Made by a program: the position numbers and the translations under genes. A model generated the notes under the pieces. It worked only from the letters and a program-made list of their open reading frames with translations, had not been told where the DNA came from and searched no databases. Below are positions 33,178 through 41,871 of a stretch of DNA of 64,000 nt, one piece after another. Origin of the DNA: CAVVAL01 sp963742725 (lineage in GTDB: Bacteria > Actinomycetota > Actinomycetes > Mycobacteriales > Cryptosporangiaceae); assembly GCA_963742725.1 (NCBI GenBank), contig CAVUMX010000003.1:1116001-1180000 (forward strand). Reading direction: 5' to 3'. Position 1 is the first letter of the stretch. Each line of letters opens with the position of its first letter.

Positions 33178-34149
33178 TTGCTCGAGGAGCTCGGGATCGA
33201 AGCGGACGACGAAGAGCTGTACGAGTGTGTCCTGCGGCACGCGAACCCGACCGTGAGCGAGTTAGCCAACCGGCTGCGCAGACCCCCGGACGACGTCCGC
33301 CGCAGCCTCGCCTCCCTGGCCGGCTTCGGCCTCGTGACCTGCCTCTCCGGCACGCCGAAGCGCTGGGTCGCGCCGCCCCCCGACGTGGCGATCGGGGCGC
33401 TCATCCAGCGGCGCGAGCGGCGGCTGAGGTCGCTGCAGCGGCTCGTCCGGCACTACGTCACGACGTACCAGCGCGGCGAGGCCGGCGCGGACGCCGCTGG
33501 GCACCTCCTGGAGACCCTGCGCGGACGCGACGCCATCGCGGAGCGGGTCGAGCAGCTGCACGCCCAAGCGCGCGAGGCGGTCTGCATCTTCGACAAGCCG
33601 CCGCACGCCCAGTCCGGGGCGGGGCCGGCACAGCACGGCGCCCTCCGCCGCGGCATCACGTACCGGACCGTCTACGAACGCTCCAGCCTCGACGTCGCCG
33701 GACGGCTCGACGAGGTCCGGCGGGCCGTCGAGGCGGGCGAGGAAGCCCGGGTGCTGCCCAGGCTCCCGCTCAAACTGCTCCTCGTCGACCGGACGTGGGC
33801 CGTCGTGCCGATCTCGTCCGGCGACGCCGAACACGCACTCGTCATCCGCTCGTCGGCGCTGCTGGACGGGCTCGTCACGCTGTTCGAGCAGCAGTGGCAG
33901 CGGGCCATCCCCATGTTCGCCGACGCCGCCGGTACCGACGAGACCGCCGACCTGCTCACCATGCTGCTCACCGGCATGACCGACGAGACCATCGCGCGGC
34001 GGCTCGGCATCGGGCTCCGCACGGTGCAACGCCGCGTCCGGGCGCTGATGGACGACCTCGGCGCCGACACCCGTTTCCAGGCCGGCTTCCAGGCGGCCCG
34101 ATCCGGCGGCGCCCCCGGCACCTGCCCCACCTGCACCCCACCATCCTGA
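33178..34149 (+). CDS. Transcriptional regulator with N-terminal TrmB-like and C-terminal LuxR-type helix-turn-helix
   Basis: This 323-residue regulator starts at a TTG (33178) with AGGAGG ten bases upstream. The N-terminal 75 residues form a TrmB-like winged helix (NPTVSELANRLRRPPDDVRR, then SLASLAGFGLV). A middle domain of about 150 residues contains AREAVCIFDKPPHAQ and RGITYRTVYERSSLD, as in actinobacterial regulators that pair TrmB and LuxR modules. The C-terminal LuxR HTH is TDETIARRLGIGLRTVQRRV. The ligand is unknown. No operon partner is visible: the gene is divergent from the secreted peptidase and followed by a tandem-repeat region. Such two-HTH proteins often control neighbouring or secondary-metabolism genes, but the sequence here does not show the target. 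Confidence 0.82.
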   Translation: MLEELGIEADDEELYECVLRHANPTVSELANRLRRPPDDVRRSLASLAGFGLVTCLSGTPKRWVAPPPDVAIGALIQRRERRLRSLQRLVRHYVTTYQRGEAGADAAGHLLETLRGRDAIAERVEQLHAQAREAVCIFDKPPHAQSGAGPAQHGALRRGITYRTVYERSSLDVAGRLDEVRRAVEAGEEARVLPRLPLKLLLVDRTWAVVPISSGDAEHALVIRSSALLDGLVTLFEQQWQRAIPMFADAAGTDETADLLTMLLTGMTDETIARRLGIGLRTVQRRVRALMDDLGADTRFQAGFQAARSGGAPGTCPTCTPPS

Positions 34150-34170
34150 CCCCGCCGGCTGCTACCTGCG

Positions 34171-34295
34171 CCTGCCGACCCCGGACCGCCGTCCGCCGAT
34201 CCTGGCCCGCCGTCCGCCGATCCTGGCCCGCCGTCCGCCGATCCTGAACCGCCGCCCGCCGACCCCGAACCGCCGCCCGCCGACCCCGAACCGGA
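34171..34295. repeat. Tandem array of 21-bp units, about 5.8 copies
   Basis: Five full 21-bp units start at 34187, 34208, 34229, 34250 and 34271, preceded by a 16-base partial copy. Unit cores read CGCCGTCCGCCGATCC in the first three and CGCCGCCCGCCGACCC in the last two. The array lies in the 270-base gap between convergent genes and is probably noncoding. Beyond it, GGACTGT (34293) and ACAGTCC (34347) could pair across a long loop, so a terminator is possible but weak. Confidence 0.75.
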
Positions 34296-34419
34296 CTGTT
34301 CGGGATGCCGTCCTGAAACCGGGCGCTCATAGCCCCGTTAGTCCGGACAGTCCTGTTCGCTGAACGGCCGGTTCGCTGAACGGGCGGCCGGCGCGGGGCG
34401 GCGGGGCGGTCGGCGGCGG

Positions 34420-35454
34420 TCAGGTGCCGCTGGGCTCCAGGGCGGTGGGCGCCGCGGTGTCGTGCGCTGGCATGGTCGCCCCGCCCTCGCGGAGGAGGGC
34501 GCGCCAGGCGTCAGGATCGTGACGGTACGGCTCGGTATTCCCCAGGAACTCGCGCAGGACGGCGACGAAGCGGCCGGGGTCGTGCCGGTGCGGGAAGTGG
34601 TTGGCGCCGGCGAAGACGGTGAGGCGGCTGCTGGGCAGCGCGGCGTGGGCGACCTCGGCGTGCCGGACGGGGATGACCGGGTCGTGGTCGCCGGCGATGA
34701 GCTGGGTCGGGATGTCGCGGACGAGGTAGCTGCGGTCGAGCATCGTGATGACCTGCCCGCGCGGGTCGACGACCGCGCGCAGCGTGCGGAGGAAGGCGCT
34801 GCGGGTGGCCGGGTCGCGGAGCCGGCGGTACCCGGTGATGAGGTCCTCGACGCCGTCGCCGAGCGGCGATCCGAACCGGCGTAGCAGCGACCCGGCGGCG
34901 CGCAGCGTCCACGTGACCGGTGCCAGCCCCGCGAACGGCGTCACGAGCGGCAGCATCAGTTCGGCGGCGGGGGAGGCGACCGCGCGCAGGATGGGCGCCA
35001 CGTCACGCCCGGCGCCGGCCGTGCTGACGAGGACGAGCCGTTCGCACAGTTCGGGGTACTGGTACGCGAGCTGCAGCGCGACACCGCCGCCGAGCGAGTG
35101 CCCGACGACCGTGACGCGCTCGATGTCGAGGACGGCGAGCAGGTCCCGCATCCCGCACGCGTACGCGGCGACGGAGTAGTCGGCGCGGGGCTTGTCGGAC
35201 GCGCCGTGCCCGAGCAGGTCGGGGGCGATGACCGTGTGGTCGCGGGCGAGCATCGGCAGGATGTCCTGCCAGGTGCCGGACGAGTCGCCGATGCCGTGCA
35301 CGAACAGCACGGCCGGTCCCTGGCCGCCGATCAGGAACGCGCGCCGGTAGCCGTGGATCGTGCGGTACTGGAGCCGGACGGGGCGCCGCCGCCCGGTCGG
35401 GAACGGGATGAGGTCAGCGCGCACGGGAGCAGCAGACACGGGATCGGCGGACAC
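34420..35454 (-). CDS. Alpha/beta hydrolase
   Basis: This 344-residue alpha/beta hydrolase has a complete catalytic set: nucleophile Ser in VVGHSLGGGVALQLAYQYP, acid Asp in LIAGDHDPVIPVRHAE, and His in FAGANHFPHRHDP. The oxyanion-hole strand is VLFVHGIGDSSGTWQDI. The GTG at 35454 is chosen because GGAAGGAG lies 6 bases upstream; an in-frame ATG at 35496 has no such site. It is divergent from the carotenoid-oxygenase gene, 121 bases away, and may share its control. The substrate could be an ester or lactone made or used in that pathway. Nothing in the sequence fixes it. Confidence 0.85.
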   Translation of the reverse strand: MSADPVSAAPVRADLIPFPTGRRRPVRLQYRTIHGYRRAFLIGGQGPAVLFVHGIGDSSGTWQDILPMLARDHTVIAPDLLGHGASDKPRADYSVAAYACGMRDLLAVLDIERVTVVGHSLGGGVALQLAYQYPELCERLVLVSTAGAGRDVAPILRAVASPAAELMLPLVTPFAGLAPVTWTLRAAGSLLRRFGSPLGDGVEDLITGYRRLRDPATRSAFLRTLRAVVDPRGQVITMLDRSYLVRDIPTQLIAGDHDPVIPVRHAEVAHAALPSSRLTVFAGANHFPHRHDPGRFVAVLREFLGNTEPYRHDPDAWRALLREGGATMPAHDTAAPTALEPSGT

Positions 35455-35487
35455 GGCTGCCTCCTTCCGGTCGCGGAGGCAACCCCC

Positions 35488-35541
35488 GGTGAACACGTAG
35501 CGACCTGTCTACCACTAGAAGGTGAACAACAGGTGCCGCTA
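35488..35541. promoter_or_regulatory. Possible shared operator between hydrolase and carotenoid-oxygenase genes
   Basis: The divergent gap holds two copies of GGTGAACA (35488-35495 and 35521-35528), exactly 33 bases apart. It also holds an imperfect inverted pair, TAGCGACCTGT (35498-35508) and ACAGGTGCCGCTA (35529-35541). A -10-like TACAGT (35563-35568) ends 7 bases before the ATG at 35576, so the oxygenase transcript may be leaderless. The regulator is unknown. Confidence 0.4.
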
Positions 35542-35575
35542 CCGGGCTCTGCTGACTTCGTTTACAGTAGTGATC

Positions 35576-37036
35576 ATGACCGAACCCGTGGCCGTCGCCC
35601 AGGTCGTCGGCGACGAACCGAACCCGTACCTGCTCGGCGTGTTCGCGCCGGTCCAGGAGGAGATCACCGCCGGCGACCTGACGGTGATCGGCGAGATCCC
35701 GAAGGACCTCAACGGCATCTTCCTCCGCAACGGCCCCAACCCCCGGTTCGAGCCGCGCGGCCGCTACCACTGGTTCGACGGCGACGGGATGATCCACGCC
35801 GTCCACCTGGAGAACGGGGTGGCCCGGTACCGCAACCGCTGGGTCCGTACGCGCGCGTTCGAGGCCGAGTCGGCGGCGGGGCGGACGCTCTGGTCCGGGG
35901 TGATGGAGAACCCGAAGGCGAACCCGTTCGGCAACAACCACGGGCTCAACCTGAAGGACGCCGCCAACACCGACGTCGTCTTCCACCGCGGCAAGGTCCT
36001 GGCCACGTGGTACCTGTGCGGATCGCCGTACGGGCTCGACCCGCTCAGCCTGGAGACGGTCGGCGCCGAGGACTTCCTCGGCACGCTGACGGGCGACATG
36101 ATGGCGCACCCCAAGGTGGACGAACGTACCGGCGAGCTGTTCTGGTTCGACTACGGGCCGCGCCCGCCGTACATGCGGTACGGGGTGATCGGGCCGGCCG
36201 GCGAGGTCACCCACGTCACGGACATCGAGCTGCCCGGGCCGCGACTGCCGCACGACATGGCGATCACCGAGCGGTACGCGATCCTCATGGATCTGCCGTT
36301 GTTCCAGGACATGACGGCGGCGCGCGAGGGCCGGCACAAGATCGTGTTCGAGCGGGACATCCCGGCGCGGTTCGGCGTGATCCCGCGCAAGGGGACGGAC
36401 GTCCGCTGGTTCACGGCGTCGCCCTGCTACATCTACCACGTGGTGAACGCGTGGGAGGAGGGCGAGCAGATCGTCCTCGACGTGTGCCGGGTGAAGCGGC
36501 CCGCGCCGCCGCCCGAGGCCACGACGCCGCTCGCCAAGATGCTCGCCTACCTGCGGCTGGACGCGCAGCTGTGGCGCTACCGGTTCGACCTGCGGACCGG
36601 CGCGACGACCGAGGGCCCGTGCGACGACGCGAACACCGAGTTCCCGAGCGTCGACGCCCGCATCGTCGGCCGTCCCAGCCGGCACGCCTACGCCGTGCAC
36701 ATCTCTCCGGAGAGCACGCTCCGGTTCGACGGGCTCGTCGCGTACGACACCGTGGCCGGCACCAAGCAGACCGCCATGTTCGGCCCCGGACGGTGGGGGA
36801 GCGAGGCGCCGTTCGCCCCGCGCGACGGTTCGACCGGCGACAACGACGGGTACCTCGTGACGTTCGTGCAGGACGAACGGGAAGGCCGCTCCGAACTGGC
36901 GATCTACGACGCTGCGGACGTGACCCGCGGCCCCGTCGGCCGGGTGCTGCTGCCCCAGCGCGTGCCGCTCGGCTTCCATGGCGCGTGGATCCGGGCTGAC
37001 CAGCTCCGGGCCGACCAGCTCCGCACCGGCGCATGA
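35576..37036 (+). CDS. Carotenoid oxygenase family (carotenoid/stilbene cleavage dioxygenase)
   Basis: This 486-residue non-haem iron dioxygenase is expected to cleave a conjugated double bond in an apocarotenoid or stilbene-like compound. The seven-bladed propeller iron ligands are visible: His178 (MMAHPKVD), His226 (RLPHDMAI), His288 (IYHVVNAWEEG) and His468 (GFHGAWIRAD). FLRNGPNPRFEPRGRYHWFD is the classic N-terminal signature. The ATG at 35576 matches the family start and has a promoter-like TACAGT just upstream, suggesting leaderless translation. The C-terminus carries a 15-bp tandem duplication giving RADQLRADQL. The stop overlaps the start of the broken thiolase gene (ATGA). Substrate not determinable. 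Confidence 0.9.
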   Translation: MTEPVAVAQVVGDEPNPYLLGVFAPVQEEITAGDLTVIGEIPKDLNGIFLRNGPNPRFEPRGRYHWFDGDGMIHAVHLENGVARYRNRWVRTRAFEAESAAGRTLWSGVMENPKANPFGNNHGLNLKDAANTDVVFHRGKVLATWYLCGSPYGLDPLSLETVGAEDFLGTLTGDMMAHPKVDERTGELFWFDYGPRPPYMRYGVIGPAGEVTHVTDIELPGPRLPHDMAITERYAILMDLPLFQDMTAAREGRHKIVFERDIPARFGVIPRKGTDVRWFTASPCYIYHVVNAWEEGEQIVLDVCRVKRPAPPPEATTPLAKMLAYLRLDAQLWRYRFDLRTGATTEGPCDDANTEFPSVDARIVGRPSRHAYAVHISPESTLRFDGLVAYDTVAGTKQTAMFGPGRWGSEAPFAPRDGSTGDNDGYLVTFVQDEREGRSELAIYDAADVTRGPVGRVLLPQRVPLGFHGAWIRADQLRADQLRTGA

Positions 37037-38399
37037 CCGAGGCGTACGTGCTCGACACCGTCCGGACGCCGCGCGGGAAGGCCCGACCCGGCGGCGGCCT
37101 GGCGGACGTGACCCCGGTGCGCCTGCTCCAGGTGCTCCTCGCCGCGCTGGAGCGGCGCACCGGCCTCGACCCGTCCATGGTGGACGACGTGATCGTCGGC
37201 TGCGCGAGCCAGATCGGCGACCAGGGCGGCGGCATCGCCCGTACGGCCGTGCTCGCGGCGGGCTGGCCACCGCACGTCCCCGGACTGACCGTCAACCGGT
37301 ACTGCGCCTCGGGGATCGACGCCGTCGCGCTGGCGGCCGCGCTGATCCGCTCCGGCCAGGCGGATCTCGTCGTGGCCGGCGGCGTCGAATCCGTGTCCCG
37401 CGTGCCGCTGTTCGCCGACCGGGGTCCGCTGTGGTGCGACGCCGAGATGGTCGAACGGATCGGCAGCGTCCACATGGGAATCGCCGCCGACGTCGTGGCC
37501 ACCGAGGACGGCTACACCCGCGCCGAACTGGACGCCTACGGGCTGCGGAGCCAGCGCCGCGCCGCCGCCGCGTGGAAGGACGGGCGGTTCGACCGCTCCC
37601 TCGTCCTCGTGCCCGAGGCGGACCTCGACCACGACGAACACGTCCGCGCCGACGTGTCCGAGGCGGCGGTGGCCGCGTTGGAACCGGCGTTCGCCGAACT
37701 CGGCGCCGCCGGCCAGGACGCCCTCGCCCTCCGCCGCCTCACCCCGGCTGGCAGCCCTCCGCCGTCCATCCGGCGCCGGCCACCCCGGCGCGGTCCATCC
37801 CGGCGCGGGCCATGCCGCTCCCGGCGCCACCGGCGCCGGCCACCCTGCCGCGGGCCACGCCGCTCCGCGGCGCCACCTGCGCGGGCCACCCTGCCGCGGG
37901 CCACCCTGCCGCGGCGCCGCTGGACGAGGTGCGGCACCTGCACACCAGGGCCACATCCCCGTCGATGGCGGACGGGGCCGGCCTGGTGCTCGTCGGCTCG
38001 GCCGCCGCTGCCGGACGCCTCGGCGTCGAGCCCCGGGCCCGGATCGTCGCGTCCGCCAGTGCGGGCGGTGACCCCGTCCGGATGCTGGTCGCCGGCCAGA
38101 TCGCCGTGCGACGTGCGCTGGGGCGCGCCGGCCTGGAACCGGGGCAGCTCGACGTGGTCGAGTTCGCCGAGGCGTTCGCCGCGCTGTGCCTCAAGCTCCA
38201 GCGCGAACTGGGGATCGACGACGCGGTGCTGAATCCGAACGGCGGCACGATCGCGATGGGACACGCGTTCGGCGCCACCGGCGCGATCCTCACCGCGGGG
38301 TGCGTCGACGAGTTGCACCGCGCGGGCGGGCGGTACGGCGTCGCGGCGGTCAGCGGCGCCGCCGGCTCCGGCGCCGCCCTGGTCCTCGAACGCACCTGA
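37033..38399 (+). pseudogene. Acetyl-CoA acetyltransferase-like thiolase, broken by a frameshift in a low-complexity segment
   Basis: The N-terminal half reads as a normal thiolase from the ATG at 37033 (TEAYVLDTVRTPRGKARPGG), with the acyl-binding Cys91 in NRYCASGIDAVALA, to about LALRRLTP near 37745. The C-terminal half continues in the other frame from about 37743 to 38399, with LDEVRHLHT, MADGAGLVLVGSA, DVVEFAEAFAAL and NPNGGTIAMGHAFGATGA. Loss of one C in the run at 37742-37745 would explain the shift. About 180 bases of GC-rich, repetitive DNA (HPA/ATP-rich when translated) separate the halves. The usual second catalytic Cys near the C-terminus reads as Ser (AVSGAAGSG). It could be a decayed gene or a sequencing indel; both halves together have full thiolase length plus the extra linker. 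Confidence 0.75.
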
Positions 38400-38500
38400 C
38401 CCGCCGTCGCCAACCCGCCCGGCCGTCGCCGGCCCGGCACAGCGCGGTCCCGTGCCGCCGCACCGGTCCGCGTCGCCGGTGGCCGCCGCGAATCCCGAGG

Positions 38501-39289
38501 TCAGCGCTTCGCGGCCTGCTTCGCGGCCTGCTTCGCGACGCGCGCTCCGACCAGGCCCGCCGCGACCAGCAGCGCTCCCCAGCCGAGGATCTTGGTCGCG
38601 ACCGCGACACCTGTCGAGTGCGCGACCGGGACCGTCGAGAACCACGCGCGCGGATCGGTGTAGACGTCGAGCTGTTCGCCGACCTGGCGTTTCTGCGCGG
38701 GTGGGTAGAGGAGCCAGCCCAGGTCGCGGCCGGTGCCGCTCTCGGCCACCCGGTAGCTGATCCAGGCGCCGTCGAACTCGTCGGTGGCGGTGCCGGTTCC
38801 GGTGACGACGGCGTCCGTGCGGAGGCCGCAGGCCGCCTGGTAGAGCGGTGTGACGCCGATCGCGATCGTGCCGGCGAGGACGACGAGCGTGAACGACATG
38901 GCCAGGTACCCGGGCTGCTCGCCGGGGATGGCCGCGTCGCCCGCGTTGTACCCGAGCGACCCGACGATGATCGCGATCATGAACACGACGGTCCCGGCGA
39001 TTCCGGCCCACGCCGTGCCCCGCCCGAACAGCGTGCCGGCGACCGTCGAGACGAGGATCGTCCCGGTGAGGCCGAGCACGGCCCAGCGCAGCGCCCACAG
39101 CGCCTGCCCGTATCGCGCCACCCGCTCGCGCACCGCTGCCACCGCCTCCGCCCGGTTGCCGTCATTGTCGCGGTGACGCGGCCGGTCGCGGGCAAGAACG
39201 GGCACATCGGACGCGTCCGCACCGCTCAAACGCACCGCACCGCTCAAACGCACCGCACCGCCGAGCGCCCCCGCGACGATGGCCCACAT
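38501..39289 (-). CDS. DUF3592-like membrane protein
   Basis: This hypothetical membrane protein of up to 262 residues has a hydrophobic pair near ALRWAVLGLTGTILVSTVAG and WAGIAGTVVFMIAIIVGSLG, a third segment at LAMSFTLVVLAGTIAIGV, and a last helix at ILGWGALLVAAGLVGARVA. Between the last two lies a soluble part resembling DUF3592: VVTGTGTATDEFDGAWISYR, then VGEQLDVYTDP. The start is uncertain. ATG 39289 gives the longest sensible protein but runs through an 18-bp tandem repeat; a GTG at 39133 with GGAGG upstream is a good alternative. The C-terminus is a 12-bp tandem repeat (AKQAAKQAAKR). Function unknown. Confidence 0.65.
   Translation of the reverse strand: MWAIVAGALGGAVRLSGAVRLSGADASDVPVLARDRPRHRDNDGNRAEAVAAVRERVARYGQALWALRWAVLGLTGTILVSTVAGTLFGRGTAWAGIAGTVVFMIAIIVGSLGYNAGDAAIPGEQPGYLAMSFTLVVLAGTIAIGVTPLYQAACGLRTDAVVTGTGTATDEFDGAWISYRVAESGTGRDLGWLLYPPAQKRQVGEQLDVYTDPRAWFSTVPVAHSTGVAVATKILGWGALLVAAGLVGARVAKQAAKQAAKR
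39219..39262. repeat. Tandem 18-bp repeat, about 2.4 copies
   Basis: Two exact units of GCACCGCTCAAACGCACC (39219-39236, 39237-39254) and a partial third lie in the divergent region between the DUF3592-like gene and the TAXI lipoprotein. They may be promoter-proximal DNA or the variable N-terminus of the membrane protein. Confidence 0.7.
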
Positions 39290-39380
39290 CGCCGAACGCG
39301 TCGCACGGGCGCTCGCCCCACGCGGCGACGCCCGCACCGCACGGCGTGGCCCCCGGCCGGCCACGCTCTACGCTGCTCGC

Positions 39381-40337
39381 ATGAACCGGTGGCTGCGCCT
39401 GGGCACGGCGGTCGTCCTCGCCGCCGCCGTGGCGGGCTGCCCGGCCGGTCAGGACGAGCAGGCACCGGCCGGGCCCCTGCGAATCGCCACCGGCGAGGTC
39501 GGCGGCGTCTACCACGCGTACGGGGCCGGGATCGCCGACGCGGTCCGGGCCGAGTCGCCGGAGCTGCGCCCGCGCGCCCTGGCGACCGACGCCAGCGTGG
39601 CGAACCTGAAGCTGCTCGGTGCCCGGGACGCCGAAGTCGCCTTCACGCTCGCCGACACCGCCGCGGACGCCGTCGAGGGCACCGGGCCTTTCGCGGGGCC
39701 GGTCGACGTCGTGGCGCTGGCGCGGCTGTACGACAACTACGTGCAGCTGGTCGTGCCGGCGTCGTCGCCCATCCGGAGCCTCACCGACCTGCGCGGACGC
39801 CGCGTGTCGACGGGCGCGCCCGGCTCCGGCACGGACCTGGTCGCCGACCGGCTGCTGGAGCTGGCGGCGCTGCGGCAAGGCACGGACGTCAAGGCCGTCA
39901 ATATGAGCCTGGAGCCGTCGAGCCAGGCCCTGCGCGCCGGCGAGCTGGACGCGTTCTTCTTCTTCGGCGGCATCCCGACGCCGGCAGTGGCCGCGCTGTC
40001 CCGCGCGACGCCGATCCGGGTCGTGCCGCTGGCGGAATGGGTACGCCGCCTCGCCGAGCGGTACGGCGGCCTCTACTCCGAGGCCGTGATCCCGGCCAGC
40101 CCCTACTCGCTCGCCGCGCCGGTCTCCACCGTCAGCGTGCCGAACTACCTGGTCGTCCGCCGCGACATGGACGAAAGTGTCGCCTACCGGCTGACCCGCG
40201 CCCTGTTCGGCCGCACGGACATCCTGGCCCGCGCGCACCCCGAGGGCCGCCGGCTGTCCGTCCGCACGGCGATCTCGACGTACCCGCTGGACCTGCACCC
40301 CGGCGCGACCCGCTGGTACCGCGAGACCCGCCGCTAA
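39381..40337 (+). CDS. TAXI-family TRAP transporter solute-binding lipoprotein (orphan)
   Basis: This 318-residue extracytoplasmic lipoprotein (lipobox AAAVAGCP) binds a small carboxylate-type ligand for a TRAP system. RIATGEVGGVYHAYGAGIAD and EVAFTLADTAADAV are TAXI family signatures, as are RVSTGAPGSGTDLVADRLLE and LDLHPGATRWYRE. The ATG at 39381 is preceded by TACGCT ending 6 bases before it and by no ribosome binding site, so it may be leaderless. No permease is adjacent. The nearest one is the TAXI-TRAP permease 2.3 kb downstream, with its own binding protein of the same family. The histidine kinase next door converges on it. It may serve the same permease with another ligand, or feed the sensor. 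The ligand is unknown. Confidence 0.88.
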   Translation: MNRWLRLGTAVVLAAAVAGCPAGQDEQAPAGPLRIATGEVGGVYHAYGAGIADAVRAESPELRPRALATDASVANLKLLGARDAEVAFTLADTAADAVEGTGPFAGPVDVVALARLYDNYVQLVVPASSPIRSLTDLRGRRVSTGAPGSGTDLVADRLLELAALRQGTDVKAVNMSLEPSSQALRAGELDAFFFFGGIPTPAVAALSRATPIRVVPLAEWVRRLAERYGGLYSEAVIPASPYSLAAPVSTVSVPNYLVVRRDMDESVAYRLTRALFGRTDILARAHPEGRRLSVRTAISTYPLDLHPGATRWYRETRR

Positions 40338-40377
40338 CCCGCCAGCCGCCGCGCGCGCCGCCACCCTGAACCCGTTC

Positions 40378-40432
40378 AGTTTCGGACTTTTGAGGGTCCA
40401 AGGGCCTGCTCGACCCTCAAAAGTCCGAAACT
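40378..40432. terminator. Long hairpin, 21-bp perfect stem, between convergent genes
   Basis: Arms 40378-40398 and 40412-40432 are exact complements around a 13-base loop. The arm contains TTCGGACTTTTGAGGG, the same 16 bases found in the hairpin at 57028. It lies between the TAXI lipoprotein (+) and the histidine kinase (-) stops and can act in both directions. No U-tract. Confidence 0.72.
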
Positions 40433-40482
40433 CGGGAGGCCGCGCCGCGCCGCCACCCTGAACCTCGGGGGCGGGCACGGCG

Positions 40483-41865
40483 CTAGGCGACAGGCTCCCG
40501 AACCGGCGGTGCCGGCAGCTCCACGATCGCGCGCAGGCCGCGCGGCTCGGCCCGTTCCAGCCGCAGCGTCCCCCCGCACGCGGCGACGAGCGCCACCGCG
40601 ATCGCCATGCCGAGCCCGGTCCCGGCGACGTTCTGGTGGCTGCGGCTGCGCCAGAACCGTTCGCCGACGTGCGCGAGGTCGTCATCGGACAGTCCGGGCC
40701 CCTGATCGGTCACGGTGATAGCGCCGTCGCCCACTTCGACGCGGACGGGCGTCCCGGGCGCGAACTTGAGCGCGTTGTCCAGCAGCGCGTCGAGGACCTG
40801 GTCGAGGACGTCCGGGATGAGCCGCACGACCGGCCCGGCCTCCGGTGCGGACAGGTCCAGGGGCGTGGCCGCCTGCTCGTAGGCCGGTCGCCACGCCTCG
40901 ACCCGGCTGCGCGCCACCGCGGCGGTGTCCACGTCGGAGCGTTCGGCCCGCCGGGCGTCGGTACCGGCGAGGCGGAGAAGCGCGTCGAGCAGTTCGCCGA
41001 GATGGTCGAGTTCGGCTACGGCGTGCCGGTGCTCGTCGGCTCCCTCCGGCGCGACGTGGCCGCCGAGCATCTCGACACGCAGGCGCAGCGCCGTGAGCGG
41101 GTTCCGGAGCTGGTGGGACGCCTGCGACACGAAGAACCGCTGCCGGTCCAGGGCCCGCTCGACGCTGTCGGCCATCGTGTTGAACGCGGACGTCAGCGCC
41201 CGCAGCTCCGGCGCGCCGCCCGCGTCGGAGCTGACCCGGGCGTCGAGCCGCCCCCGGCTGATCTCGCCGGCCGCGTCCGCGAGGCGGGCGACCGGCCGCA
41301 GCACCCATCGCACGGTCGGGAACCCGAGCAGCAACGCGGCCAGGGCCAGGGTGACGAGGCCGGCGCCGACCAGCAGCAGGAGCCGCCGCAGGATGTCGCC
41401 GCGGACCGGATCGGTCGGCCCGACCGTCACGACGGCGCCGGAGACCTGGTTGTCGCGGCCGACCGGTTCCGCGACGACGTACGGGCGGTCGTCCCAGGGC
41501 CAGGCGAGATGCGGACGCTCGGCCGGACGTCCCGCGAGCGCGGTCGCCAGCGCACCGGCCACGGGCGGCGACTCCGGGTCGAGCGCGGAGCGGGACCGCA
41601 GGACGACGGTGCCTTCCCGGTCCACGACGAGCACGGCCACGCCGTACAGGTCGTCGTAGCGGCGCATCTCGAAGTCGAGCGTGCCGGGCCGGTTCTCGCG
41701 CAGCGCCGGTTCCGCGAGCGTGGCGAACCGGGTCGTGTCGGTGAGCTGGGTGACGAACAGGTCGAGCGAGACCTGCTGCGTGTACGTCACGGCGAACGGC
41801 AGCTCCAGGGCGAACAAGATCCCGGTGAGCAGGCCCAGGACCAGCACCAGCAGGCGGCGGTGCAC
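40483..41865 (-). CDS. Two-component sensor histidine kinase
   Basis: This 460-residue inner-membrane kinase has a first membrane helix at about 5-27 and a second at about 160-182. They enclose a roughly 130-residue extracytoplasmic sensor (YDDLYGVAVLVVDREGTVVL, a PAS/Cache-like pattern as in TctE). HAMP (GFPTVRWVLRPVARLADAAG) leads to the phosphoacceptor His251 in FVSQASHQLRNPLTALRLRV and an ATPase domain with ALLDNALKFAPGT (N box), VTDQGPGL (G1) and GTGLGMAIAVAL (G2). The GTG start follows the response regulator stop by 6 bases, so the pair is one operon. It is divergent from the TAXI-TRAP transporter operon, which suggests control of carboxylate uptake as with TctDE. The signal is unknown. 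Confidence 0.9.
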   Translation of the reverse strand: MHRRLLVLVLGLLTGILFALELPFAVTYTQQVSLDLFVTQLTDTTRFATLAEPALRENRPGTLDFEMRRYDDLYGVAVLVVDREGTVVLRSRSALDPESPPVAGALATALAGRPAERPHLAWPWDDRPYVVAEPVGRDNQVSGAVVTVGPTDPVRGDILRRLLLLVGAGLVTLALAALLLGFPTVRWVLRPVARLADAAGEISRGRLDARVSSDAGGAPELRALTSAFNTMADSVERALDRQRFFVSQASHQLRNPLTALRLRVEMLGGHVAPEGADEHRHAVAELDHLGELLDALLRLAGTDARRAERSDVDTAAVARSRVEAWRPAYEQAATPLDLSAPEAGPVVRLIPDVLDQVLDALLDNALKFAPGTPVRVEVGDGAITVTDQGPGLSDDDLAHVGERFWRSRSHQNVAGTGLGMAIAVALVAACGGTLRLERAEPRGLRAIVELPAPPVREPVA

Positions 41866-41871
41866 CGGGAC

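Noticed and set aside
34171..34295. CRISPR array
   Set aside because: The units are contiguous 21-bp tandem repeats with no unique spacers and there are no cas genes nearby.
36978..38399. A single intact 473-residue protein in the frame of the thiolase C-terminal half
   Set aside because: Its first 250 residues are low-complexity Arg/Pro/Gly sequence without motifs, while the thiolase N-terminus is clearly encoded in another frame. A frameshifted thiolase explains both.
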